NCBI GenBank assembly: GCA_946187035.1
Contig: CAMHPQ010000013.1
Coordinates: forward strand, 1 to 32,275
From: an uncultured Clostridia bacterium
GTDB lineage: Bacteria; Bacillota; Clostridia; Oscillospirales; Oscillospiraceae
DNA: 32,275 nucleotides
Reading direction: 5' to 3'
The notes under the pieces: model-generated
The model's database searches: none
The model's input: the letters and a program-made list of their open reading frames with translations, nothing else
What the model was told of the DNA's origin: nothing
Position numbers and translations under genes: made by a program
Shown here: piece after piece, positions 1 to 7,834 of the stretch
Layout of the letters: each line of letters opens with the position of its first letter
Numbering within the stretch: the stretch's first letter is position 1

Positions 1-2973
1 GATCTTGAGACTCGGGGTCTTCACCGTCAGGGTGGCGGCGTCGGAGGTCGCTTTGTTTCCGCTGGCGTCCGTGATGACGCAGCGGTACTGATAGCCATTC
101 CGTGCCGCGGTGGCCTCCACAGTCAGAGTGTCGGTGTTGTAGCCAACGGTCTTGGCGGAGCTGTTTTTCCAATTGCCCGTGGCTGGGTTCCTGTACTGCC
201 ACTGGTAAGAGGCAATGTCTCCGGAGACGGTGACGGAGAAGGAGACGGTCTCCCCAGTCATTGCGGTCACGTCGGCGGGGTTGGACTCGACCTTACCGGG
301 GGTGGATGTACCGAAGTGGATCGTAGTGATTTCGAGATAATAATTACCATCTTCAATAGAAACCGCTGCCCACTGGGTAGAACTGCCGCTGTAATAGACG
401 TCCTTCAGGCTTTCGCAGCCGGCGAATGCGGCGAATCCGATGCTGGTGACGCTGTCCGGGATCGTCACACTGGTCATGCTGCTGCAACTATTGAAAGTAG
501 CTTTTTTGATGCTGGTGACGCCGTCAGGGATCGTCACACTGGTCAGGCTGCTGCAGTCACAGAATGCAAATTCTCCAATGCTGCTGACGCTGTCCGGGAT
601 CACCACACTCTCCAGGCTGCTGCAGTAACGGAATGTATTGTCCCCGATGCTGGTGACACCGTCCGGGATCACCACGCTCGTCAGGCTGCTGCAGTTGTAG
701 AATGCATTACTTCCGATGCTGGTGACGCTGTCCGGGATCGTCACGCTGGTCAAACTGCTGCACTTCTCAAAGGCCCCATAGCTGATGCTGGTGACGCTGT
801 CCGGGATCACATAACTTCCTGTCTTTCCGGCAGGACAGCAAATCAGTTCCGTTCCGGCCTTGTTCAACAAAACGCCATGGTCGGATTTGTATGAAGCGTT
901 ATCCTGATCGACTTTGATTTCCGTCATGCTGCTGCATCTTTCGAACGCGAAATCTTCGATGCTGGTGACGCTTGCCGGAACCACCACACCATTCAGGTTG
1001 CTGCAGCCGAAGAATGCAAGCCTTCCGATGCTGGTGACGCTGTCCGGGATCGTCACGCTGGTCAGACTGCTGCAGTCGGAGAATGCAAACCTTCCGATGC
1101 CGGTAACGCCGTCCGGGATTTCCACACTGGTCAGGCTGCTGCAGTAATCGAATGCGCTGTCTCCAATCCAGGTGACGCTGCCCGGAATCGTCACACTTTT
1201 CAGGCTGCTGCAGTTGTAGAATGCAGAGTCTCCGATGCTGGTGACGCCGGCTTCAACGACAACTGAAATAATTGAAGTGTTGGCATAGAACGGTGATTCT
1301 TCCCGCTCATAATCCGCCATCGGCCCCACACCGCTGATGGTCAGCAGACCGTCACTGGTCAGCGTCCAGGTTACACGCTCGCCGCAGGTGCCGGTAATCA
1401 CGCCTTCCGGAAGCACCGTCAGCGTGGCGGCGTCGGAGGTCGCTTTGTTTCCGCTGGCATCCGTGATGACGCAGCGGTACTGATAGCCGTTTCGGGCCGC
1501 CGTGGCCTGCACCTGCAGGGTGTCGGTGTTGTATCCCTTGGTAGCACTGGAGCTGTTCTTCCAGTTGCCCGTGGCCGGGTTCTTGTATTGCCACTGGTAG
1601 GTCAGATCGGCGCCCGTGGCAGAGACGGAGAACACCGCGCTGTCCCCCACCGCGGCGGTGACGTCCACCGGCTGCTGGGTGATGGTAAGTTCAGGAGTTG
1701 TAAAATGGATCGTAGCATTCAGCAGAGGATCATTGTTACCGGCAATGGAAATACTGTTCCATTGCGCCTGGCTGCCGCCAAAGTAGACGTCGGTCAGGTT
1801 ACTGCAGCCATCGAATGCAGAATTTTCAATGCTGGTGACGCTGTCCGGAATCATCACGCTCTTCAGGCTGCTGCAATTCTGAAACGCGCAGTATCCAATT
1901 CTGTTAACGCCGTCCGGGATCACCACATTGGTTAGATTGCTACATCCGCGAAATACATACCATTTAATATCAGTAATGCTATCCGGAATCACCACACTAT
2001 TCAGGCTGCTGCAGTTCTCGAATGCATTTTGCCCGAGGTTAGTGATGCCTTCCGGAATCACCACACTATTCAGGTTGCTGCAGTCTTTGAATGCAGAATC
2101 TCCAATGCTAGCAACACTGTCCCCTATTACCACACTGGTCAGGCTGCTGCAGTTCATGTACGCCGTTTTTCCGATGCTGATAACGCTGTCTGGAATCTCA
2201 AAACTGGTCAGGCTGCTGCAGCCTATGAAAGCGGAATCTTCAATGCTGGTAACGTTGTCCGGGAGCACCGCGCTGGTCAACTTACTGCAGAATCGAAATG
2301 CATTGTTTCCGATAGTGGTAACACTGTCCGGAATCGTCACGTTGGTCAGGCTGCTGCAATCGGAGAATGTAAACTCTTCGATTCTGGCGACACCGTCCGG
2401 GATCCTCACGTTAGTTAGACTGCTGCATTCGGAGAATGCACGCTTTCCGATACTGGTGACGCCGTCAGGGATCCTCACGTTAGTTAGACTGCTGCAGTTT
2501 CGGAATACAGAGTCTTCAATGCTGGTAACGCTGTCCGAAATCGTTACATTGGTCAGGCTGAAGCAGGCCTCGAATGCACTGTATCCGATGTAGGTAACAC
2601 TGTCCGGAATCGTTACATCGTTCAGTTTGAAGCAGTCCCAGAATGCATTGTTGCCTATTCTAGAAATGCTGTCCGGGATCACCACGCTTGTCAGGCTCTT
2701 GCAGTACTCAAATGCATGATTGCCGATGCTGGTGACTCCGAATGGGATGATAATAGAAACGATTGAAGTATTATAGAATGGGGATTTGAAGAGATCATAA
2801 TCATACATAGCACCCGTCCCACTGATTGTCAGCAGTCCATAGTTGTCCAGCGTCCAGGTCAGATTGGCTCCACAGGTGCCGCTGTCAACAACCTCCGCAG
2901 CGCTGGCCGGGAACACCAGCAGCGACGCCGCCAACGCGAATGCCAGCAGCAGCGATAAAATCCTTTTTTTCAT
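1..2973 (-). CDS. BspA-like leucine-rich-repeat surface protein with Ig-like domains (3' end outside window)
   Basis: The frame is open for 991 codons from the ATG at 2973 to base 1, so the C-terminus is missing. AAAGGAGG lies 7-8 bases before the start. Residues 1-26 form a signal peptide (MKKR, hydrophobic core, ASA cleavage site). A first module has a short SGTCG...LTISG lead-in and about 14 repeats of 23 residues (LTSVxIPDSVTSIGxxAFxxCSS, the LRR_5/BspA type), then an Ig-like domain at about residues 428-522 with VTAAVGD and YQWQYKNPATGNW. The same order repeats: lead-in at about 528, 11-12 repeats to about 881, interrupted by one non-repeat island (DQDNASYKSDHG), and a second Ig-like domain from about 894. 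Proteins of this family are exported and often bind host or partner molecules; the ligand cannot be read here. Being cut off, any cell-wall anchor (sortase signal, SLH or other) is unseen. Confidence 0.93.
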   Translation of the reverse strand, partial: MKKRILSLLLAFALAASLLVFPASAAEVVDSGTCGANLTWTLDNYGLLTISGTGAMYDYDLFKSPFYNTSIVSIIIPFGVTSIGNHAFEYCKSLTSVVIPDSISRIGNNAFWDCFKLNDVTIPDSVTYIGYSAFEACFSLTNVTISDSVTSIEDSVFRNCSSLTNVRIPDGVTSIGKRAFSECSSLTNVRIPDGVARIEEFTFSDCSSLTNVTIPDSVTTIGNNAFRFCSKLTSAVLPDNVTSIEDSAFIGCSSLTSFEIPDSVISIGKTAYMNCSSLTSVVIGDSVASIGDSAFKDCSNLNSVVIPEGITNLGQNAFENCSSLNSVVIPDSITDIKWYVFRGCSNLTNVVIPDGVNRIGYCAFQNCSSLKSVMIPDSVTSIENSAFDGCSNLTDVYFGGSQAQWNSISIAGNNDPLLNATIHFTTPELTITQQPVDVTAAVGDSAVFSVSATGADLTYQWQYKNPATGNWKNSSSATKGYNTDTLQVQATAARNGYQYRCVITDASGNKATSDAATLTVLPEGVITGTCGERVTWTLTSDGLLTISGVGPMADYEREESPFYANTSIISVVVEAGVTSIGDSAFYNCSSLKSVTIPGSVTWIGDSAFDYCSSLTSVEIPDGVTGIGRFAFSDCSSLTSVTIPDSVTSIGRLAFFGCSNLNGVVVPASVTSIEDFAFERCSSMTEIKVDQDNASYKSDHGVLLNKAGTELICCPAGKTGSYVIPDSVTSISYGAFEKCSSLTSVTIPDSVTSIGSNAFYNCSSLTSVVIPDGVTSIGDNTFRYCSSLESVVIPDSVSSIGEFAFCDCSSLTSVTIPDGVTSIKKATFNSCSSMTSVTIPDSVTSIGFAAFAGCESLKDVYYSGSSTQWAAVSIEDGNYYLEITTIHFGTSTPGKVESNPADVTAMTGETVSFSVTVSGDIASYQWQYRNPATGNWKNSSAKTVGYNTDTLTVEATAARNGYQYRCVITDASGNKATSDAATLTVKTPSLKI

Positions 2974-3008
2974 AGTTTTCCTCCTTTATGCAATTATTTG
3001 CTGAAGTT

Positions 3009-3037
3009 ATCATACCATCAAACTTCTAATGTGGCAA
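3009..3037 (-). promoter_or_regulatory. Sigma-A-type promoter of the BspA-like gene
   Basis: On the minus strand, TTGCCA (3037-3032) is followed by a 17-bp spacer and TATGAT (3014-3009). It sits about 36 bases before the start codon at 2973, in an AT-rich gap. Both boxes are one or two changes from consensus and the spacing is ideal. Confidence 0.65.
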
Positions 3038-3129
3038 GATGATAAACAAATAATGTATCATTTGATGACAAAATTATCCCTTCGGGTGGACAGCCGATTC
3101 TTTGAAATCGGGAGCGAATCTTTGGATCG

Positions 3130-3156
3130 TTGACAAACATGCGGAAATGGTATATT
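3130..3156 (+). promoter_or_regulatory. Possible promoter of the YhhN/DUF1461 pair
   Basis: A perfect -35 box TTGACA (3130-3135) is followed by TATATT at 3151-3156. The spacer is only 15 bp; an overlapping weaker box TATTTA at 3153 gives 17 bp. It lies about 75 bases upstream of the first gene of the pair. Confidence 0.45.
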
Positions 3157-3227
3157 TATTAATTCGTACCGCTTGCATGCGCCGTCGATTGTGATTGCGC
3201 ACGGCACGCTAGGAAGGAGGGAGCGGG

Positions 3228-3866
3228 ATGCGCCGGATGCGGATCTGGTTCTGGCTGCTGGAAGGGCTGCTCTGGCTGGGATTTCTGGCGCTGGATTTCT
3301 ATCGGGTCGCGGACAGCTCGGCCCTCAAGTTCACGGCGATCCTGCTCTGCGCAGTCTTTGCAGTCTGGCAGTCGAGAGACCGGGACAGCCGTCTGATTGC
3401 CTGGACGCTGGCCCTCTCAGCGCTGGCGGATGTGTTTTTGCTGCTGCTGAATCGGTGGTACGGTCTCGGCGTGGGGATCTTCCTGATTGTGCAGGTCATC
3501 CACACCCTTCGGCTCTGCGGTCTGCGTGGGCTGGATCCGCGAGCGGATCTGATCCTGCGGGTGTGCATCGCCGCAATTGCTGTGCTCGCCACGGTGCAGT
3601 TCGGATTTCTCGCCATGCTCAGTGCGGCCTATATCAGCTGGTTCGGGCTGAATGTGGCGGAGGCGCTGATCTTCGCAAGAACGAAGCGGAGCAGCACCGC
3701 AGCCCTCTATGCTGCCGGGCTGATTCTGTACTTCTGCTGCGATCTCTGCGTGGGGCTCAACAATCTGGCCCCCTCAAGCTTTACCAACATCGCCATGTGG
3801 GCGTTTTATCTGCCGGGACAGGTGCTGATCGCGTCCTCGGCAAATCCGGAGGTTTCATCATCGTGA
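3228..3866 (+). CDS. YhhN-family (lysoplasmalogenase-like) integral membrane protein
   Basis: This 212-residue protein is almost wholly hydrophobic, with about seven to eight predicted membrane segments. The motif SALADVFLLLLN (about residues 64-75) and the late segment LYFCCDLCVGLN...YLPGQVLIASS match the acidic pattern of the YhhN/TMEM86 family, some members of which hydrolyse the vinyl-ether bond of lysoplasmalogen. The family assignment comes from these motifs; the enzyme activity is inferred only. GGAGGG lies about 7 bases before the chosen ATG; a second ATG three codons later is a possible alternative. The stop codon overlaps the GTG start of the next gene, so the two are probably translated together. 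Confidence 0.7.
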   Translation: MRRMRIWFWLLEGLLWLGFLALDFYRVADSSALKFTAILLCAVFAVWQSRDRDSRLIAWTLALSALADVFLLLLNRWYGLGVGIFLIVQVIHTLRLCGLRGLDPRADLILRVCIAAIAVLATVQFGFLAMLSAAYISWFGLNVAEALIFARTKRSSTAALYAAGLILYFCCDLCVGLNNLAPSSFTNIAMWAFYLPGQVLIASSANPEVSSS

Positions 3867-4510
3867 AAAAGCTGTTATCCATTCTCATTGCCATCGCTCT
3901 GGCGCTGTTCACCATCAGCGCGTCCATCGCCGTGCCCATTCTGAGCCGTGGGTTTTACGCCGCCCATGTGAAGCTCCTGAAGATGCCGGAGATCACCGGC
4001 TGGACGGAATCGGAGATTCTGGAGGCCTACGACGAGATGATGTCCTTTGAGCTGAAGGGCACGGAGTTCAGCACCGGCGTGCTGAGATGGTCGGAGTCCG
4101 GAAAGGCCCACTTTGCCGACGTGCAGGTGCTGTTTCAGCTGGATCTGAAGGTAGCGGTCATCAGCGGGATCGCGCTGGTGGTGCTGCTGCTGTTATCTCT
4201 GATCTGGAAGCCCTATCGGTTCCGGGATCGCGGCCCCAGCTTCTGGGCAGGCGCCGGGATGCTGGCGCTGTTCCTGATCATTTTCGCATTGGGCGCCACG
4301 GATTTTGACCGTGCCTTCACCGTGTTCCACAGCATCTTCTTCCCCGGAAAGACCAACTGGCTGTTTGATCCCAACGTGGATCAGATCATTCAGATCCTGC
4401 CGGAGGTCTACTTCCGCAACTGCGCCATTCTGGTCATCGGGCTCATCGGAATCCTTTGCGCCGCCTGGATGGTTCTCGGCAGAAAGGGCAAAAAGACTGG
4501 TAAAAACTGA
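3863..4510 (+). CDS. DUF1461 (TIGR01906-type) integral membrane protein
   Basis: This 215-residue protein begins at a GTG that overlaps the stop of the YhhN gene (GTGA), with GGAGG about 10 bases upstream. Its layout is typical of the DUF1461 family: one N-terminal membrane segment (about residues 5-27), an external loop of about 80 residues containing EAYDEMMSFELKG, then three further membrane segments and a basic tail (GRKGKKTGKN). The loop between the last two segments holds FHSIFFPGKTNWLFDP, a strongly conserved feature of this family. The function of the family is unknown. The open frame continues upstream to 3173, but that part overlaps the YhhN gene in another frame and is not likely to be coding. 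Confidence 0.8.
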   Translation: MKKLLSILIAIALALFTISASIAVPILSRGFYAAHVKLLKMPEITGWTESEILEAYDEMMSFELKGTEFSTGVLRWSESGKAHFADVQVLFQLDLKVAVISGIALVVLLLLSLIWKPYRFRDRGPSFWAGAGMLALFLIIFALGATDFDRAFTVFHSIFFPGKTNWLFDPNVDQIIQILPEVYFRNCAILVIGLIGILCAAWMVLGRKGKKTGKN

Positions 4511-4519
4511 TTTTTCCTC

Positions 4520-4548
4520 TTGCGCAAACGGGAAATCTATGGTATTTT
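4520..4548 (+). promoter_or_regulatory. Probable lysA promoter
   Basis: TTGCGC (4520-4525), a 17-bp spacer and TATTTT (4543-4548) lie about 44 bases upstream of the lysA start and just downstream of the DUF1461 stop codon. Confidence 0.5.
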
Positions 4549-4591
4549 ATGCTTTAGCAAGTTAGCACACTACATTTCGGAGGAATATCCC

Positions 4592-5884
4592 ATGATCGCA
4601 ACCAATTTGAAGGTTCAGGACGGTGTTCTGCATTTCGCGGGCTACGATACGGCCAAGCTGGCCAGAGAGTTCGGCACGCCCCTCTATCTGATGGACGAGG
4701 CGCGGATCCGTCACAACTGCAGAATGTATCAGGACGCCATGGTGGAGTTTTTCGGCCCCAAGGCGCTGACGCTGTACGCCAGCAAGGCCCTGTCGTTTAA
4801 GCATATTTATGAGATCGTGAGCAGCGAGGGTCTGGGCATCGACGTGGTCTCCTCCGGTGAGATCCACACTGCGGTGCAGGCGGGATTTCCCATGGAGAAG
4901 GCCTTCTTCCACGGAAACAACAAGACCGACGCGGACATCGCTTATGCCATCGACGCCGGTGTCGGCTACTTCGTGGTGGACAACGTGGAGGAGCTCTACG
5001 CCATTGAGCATATCGCCGAGCGGAAAAACCATGTGCAGAAGTGCCTGCTGCGCGTGACCCCCGGCATCGATCCCCACACTTATGATCAGGTTGCCACCGG
5101 TAAGGTGGACTCCAAGTTCGGCGTGCCCATCGAGACCGGTCAGGCCGAGGAGTTTTACCACTATGCCACTGCCCTGCCCCATCTGCAGGTGGAGGGTCTG
5201 CACTGCCACGTGGGCAGCATGGTCTTCGACGAGGACGTGTATGAGCGCACGGCCCAGATCATGCTGGACTTCATCGACCAGCTCTACCACGCCTACGGCT
5301 TCGAGACCAAGCTGTTGGATCTGGGCGGCGGCTACGGCGTCCGCTATCGGGAGAGCGAGGGCGTTGTGGATATCCCCTACCGCATCTCCGCTCTGGCGGA
5401 ATACATGAAGGGCTACGCCGAAAAGCTGGGGATCCCCTTCCCTGCGATTCTGCTGGAGCCCGGCCGCAGCATCGTGGCCGACGCGGGCCTGACCATGTAC
5501 ACCGTGGGCAGCGTCAAGCGGATCAAAGGGTACAAGAACTATGTCTCCGTGGACGGCGGCATGACCGACAATCCCCGGTTTGCCCTCTACAAGTCGCCCT
5601 ACACGGTCTTTGCCCCGGAGCGCATGGACGCGCCGCCCACCCTCCACTGCGACGTGGTGGGACGCTGCTGCGAGAGCGACGACATCATTCAGCCGGACGT
5701 CTGGCTGCCGGAGCTGCGCCGCGGCGATCTGCTGGCGGTCGGAACCACCGGCGCCTACAACTACGCCATGGCCTCCCACTACAACCGAATTCCCAAGGCT
5801 CCCGTGGTGATGCTCTCCGAGGAGGGCGCAAAGGTGGCCGTGCAGAGAGAGACCTTCGATCAGCTCACCCAAAACGACCTTTGA
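4592..5884 (+). CDS. lysA: Diaminopimelate decarboxylase
   Basis: LysA removes carbon dioxide from meso-diaminopimelate to give L-lysine, the last step of lysine synthesis, in the cytoplasm with pyridoxal phosphate. The protein has 430 residues, a normal family length. Visible landmarks are YASKAL with the cofactor lysine at K65, GIDVVSSGE (82-90), HVGSM (206-210), the glycine-rich LDLGGGYG (242-249), EPGRS (289-293), and the partner-subunit catalytic cysteine in GRCCESDD (C360, E361) followed by GAYNYAMASHYN. The ATG at 4592 was chosen over an in-frame ATG at 4520 because CGGAGGA lies 7 bases before it and the extra residues do not match the family. The meso-diaminopimelate substrate also feeds MurE, encoded at 15836-17293. 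A terminator follows directly. Confidence 0.96.
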   Translation: MIATNLKVQDGVLHFAGYDTAKLAREFGTPLYLMDEARIRHNCRMYQDAMVEFFGPKALTLYASKALSFKHIYEIVSSEGLGIDVVSSGEIHTAVQAGFPMEKAFFHGNNKTDADIAYAIDAGVGYFVVDNVEELYAIEHIAERKNHVQKCLLRVTPGIDPHTYDQVATGKVDSKFGVPIETGQAEEFYHYATALPHLQVEGLHCHVGSMVFDEDVYERTAQIMLDFIDQLYHAYGFETKLLDLGGGYGVRYRESEGVVDIPYRISALAEYMKGYAEKLGIPFPAILLEPGRSIVADAGLTMYTVGSVKRIKGYKNYVSVDGGMTDNPRFALYKSPYTVFAPERMDAPPTLHCDVVGRCCESDDIIQPDVWLPELRRGDLLAVGTTGAYNYAMASHYNRIPKAPVVMLSEEGAKVAVQRETFDQLTQNDL

Positions 5885-5903
5885 TTCTAACCAAATAGCA
5901 TTT

Positions 5904-5945
5904 GATCCGCCGACATTGCTTTCGGCGGATCTCTTTTTCTTTTTT
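5904..5945 (+). terminator. Intrinsic terminator after lysA
   Basis: A perfect 10-bp stem GATCCGCCGA / TCGGCGGATC (5904-5913 and 5922-5931) with an 8-base loop is followed by a T-rich tract (5932-5945), 20 bases after the lysA stop. Confidence 0.9.
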
Positions 5946-6132
5946 ACTTTTTGCTGCGTCTTCGGTAGTCGCTGGGGGTCGAGCTCGTCTGGTCCTTGAA
6001 AAACCGGCTGAAGCTGCTGGCGGAACCAAATCCGACGCTGCGGCTGATCTCCTCAATGCTGAGGTCGGTGGTGCGCAGCAGCTAACAGGCCTTGTCCCGG
6101 CGCTGCCCGGCTCGGTACTCCGCAACGGACAT
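5944..6132 (-). pseudogene. AraC-family transcriptional regulator, C-terminal helix-turn-helix remnant
   Basis: Read on the minus strand from 6132, this stretch gives the second half of an AraC-type DNA-binding domain: MSVAEYRAGQRRDKAC, a TAG stop at 6084-6082, then LLRTTDLSIEEISRSVGF and GSASSFSRFFKDQ...TPSDYRRRSKK and a normal TAA. The pattern SIEEI..SVGF....FSRFFK....TPSDYRR is the AraC family signature. Everything upstream, meaning the ligand-binding domain and first helix-turn-helix, is missing, and the upstream sequence switches abruptly to a surface-protein gene in another frame. The remnant is too short and interrupted to make a working regulator. Its stop overlaps the end of the lysA terminator region. 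Confidence 0.8.
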
Positions 6133-7527
6133 CAGTAGTGCTTACCCACTTCACGGCGCTGCCCATGGTGTCGGTGACCGTCATATCCGCGGGCGTCACA
6201 AGCTCGTTTTTAAGCGCGTTGTAGTCTTCAGCAGTCAAAGTCGCCTTGACATCCAGCGGATATGTCGCATTGCTGGTCGCCGCTGCAAGAACCAGAATTT
6301 GGCCACTGGAAGTGTAAAGGAAGAGATAGCTGCCCGAAAGGTCGATGAACCAGTTCTTAGTCGCGAGAACGTTTCCGTCCGGAGCTTTCAGCGTGAACTT
6401 AATCTCGTTGTTTGCCGCGCCCGTTTTCGTGGTGGAAGAAACTCCGCTGGACGGAGCGGGAGCAATCGTTCCCGCAGTCGCAGTTCCCGACGCCTTATAG
6501 AACACGGCCTGATCCAGATAATCCGAGATCTGCTTCGCCGTCGATTCGGTTTCCACCTTGAGGGTGATATCAAAGGTGTTGTTGTCCGTCACATCGCCAA
6601 CATATTCCGCCGTCTTGCTCACGCGCACATGTTCGTCGCCGCTGGTGCCGTTTTTCTGCCACACGGCGTAGAGCGTAATGTCCGCAGTCGGGTTGAAGGA
6701 ATCGTCTTTCTTACCATTCTTCATCGGCTCCGTCGCTGTGGGCGAGGTGGACCAACCGAGAAAGGTGTAGCCGTCCACAGCGTCATCGTTCATACCGGGA
6801 AGGGTGATGGATGTCTCGTCAGGAATCATCGTATCTTTCTTCGGAGCTTCACCACCATACCCGTTTTGTCATAAGTCACGGTGTAGTAGGTGACCGTGGT
6901 ATCCTTATAAAGGTAAACGCTCATGCTCTCGGAGGGAGCTTGCGCAACTCCGAAGGAGCCGTTTCCGCGATACAGATAGTACTTGGTTCCGTCCGCTTTG
7001 GTGGTATAGAGGCAATTCTCCACCGAATCATAATTAAACAACGTGGTCTTCGAATCCGTGAACGTCAGGTTGGACTGGTTGTTGTGAGTACCGTTTTCGG
7101 TTACCTGATCCCACGAGACGTATTTCCCGTTGCTTTTGTTCTTCAAATAGAATCCATTGAAATCGCCGTCTTCGTTTCTCTCCGCTTCGGCGGTCCAGAT
7201 TCCAATGGTATTGCCTACTAAAATCTTGGAGTCCGCTCGTCCCAAGTCCGTGATGAATTGGGGCGTGCATTGAATATTCTTCAGCTTCTTGCTGCAGTCC
7301 GATTGCCCTTCGTCATAACCAAAGGCGCGTTGTTCTTGTTCTTTATTTTCAATAAATTGAGCAATGATCACATAATCGTTTCCGTCACTGAAGGAGGTGG
7401 TGTATTTGAATTCCTCCGTCTTTGTGTCATCAGACGCAATTGCCCCCATGACGGGCAGCAGGCTCAGGACCATGAGCACCGCAAGGAGCATGGCCATGGC
7501 TTTGGTAGTTGTCTTTCGTTTTGTCAT
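6133..7527 (-). pseudogene. Decayed secreted adhesin-like surface protein (frameshifted and truncated)
   Basis: The reading frame starts with a signal peptide (MTKRKTTTKAMAMLLAVLMV..LLPVMGAIAS). The ATG at 7527 is preferred over that at 7533 because GAGGTG lies 8 bases before it. The frame reaches TVTYDKTGM near 6859 and then ends in an unrelated tail and stop. One frame over, the protein resumes as GGEAPKKDTMIPDE...YTFLGWSTSPTATEP...ITLYAVWQK, a Listeria-Bacteroides (InlB B-type) repeat. Restoring a single T near 6859 rejoins the two as KTGYGGEAPKKDT. A further about 170 residues (KTAEYVGDVTDNNTFDITLKVE ... TVTDTMGSAVKW) resemble pilin or Cna-type adhesin domains. Homology stops near 6133, where the AraC remnant begins, so no anchor remains. 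One sequencing error could explain the frameshift, but not the truncation. Confidence 0.75.
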
Positions 7528-7612
7528 ATCCATTTCACCTCGTGTGTGGGATTTGCAAATTTGATCAACCAGACGTCCGTTTTCAGTTGTTTTACCCTAA
7601 CGGCATAGTCTT

Positions 7613-7683
7613 AAAAAAACCGCAGGGGCGGCATCTTGTGGCGCTGCCGAAGAAAAACCACAAATTACGGTTAGTCTAGTATA
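7613..7683 (-). promoter_or_regulatory. Possible promoter and structured leader with hairpin and U-tract ahead of the decayed adhesin gene
   Basis: The gap 7528-7834 holds no gene. On the minus strand a good -10 box TATACT lies at 7683-7678, with a weak TTGTGC 15 bp upstream. About 20 bases into the expected transcript come two interleaved complementary pairs: TTGTGG (7641-7636 region) with CCACAA (7663-7658), and CGGCA (7633-7629) with TGCCG (7649-7645). They end in CCGC-CCCT-GCGG followed by seven T (7619-7613). The layout is that of an attenuated leader or a pseudoknot, but it matches no riboswitch class I recognise. Further on, near 7570-7612, AGAC...GTCT and CCGTT...AACGG could form another stem. 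Confidence 0.35.
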
Positions 7684-7781
7684 ACAATCGTTAATGTAGC
7701 ACAAGTGTAATTCAACGTCCAGTCGATATGGAAACTTTTGGCCAAATGGTGGAAAAGTTTGTCCATTTTGCAAATTGAAAC

Positions 7782-7813
7782 AAAAAAATCCCCGACTCGT
7801 GAAAGTCGGGGAT
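7782..7813 (-). terminator. Intrinsic terminator after the YihY-family gene
   Basis: On the minus strand a 10-bp stem ATCCCCGACT / AGTCGGGGAT (7813-7804 with 7797-7788) and a 6-base loop are followed by seven T (7788-7782). It lies 22 bases past the gene's stop codon. Confidence 0.9.
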
Positions 7814-7834
7814 GAACAATTGATTCGATTGGAT

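Noticed and set aside
316-2593. Plus-strand open frames with repeated DAGDAVRDRHTGQAAA-like and MLVTLSGIVTLVRLLQ-like units
   Set aside because: They are antisense reads of the 69-bp leucine-rich repeats; the minus-strand frame gives canonical BspA repeats with a signal peptide and ribosome site.
420-2740. Regular 69-bp repeats considered as a CRISPR array or tandem satellite
   Set aside because: There are no distinct spacers; the period equals 23 codons and the repeats encode LRR_5 units.
3173-3862. N-terminal extension of the DUF1461 frame (total 445 codons)
   Set aside because: It overlaps the YhhN gene in another frame, and DUF1461 homology begins at the GTG at 3863 with its own ribosome site.
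4562-5872. 436-codon open frame on the minus strand, antisense to lysA
   Set aside because: lysA is certain by motifs. The antisense product has shadow composition (His, Val, Leu, Gly-rich) and no recognisable domain.
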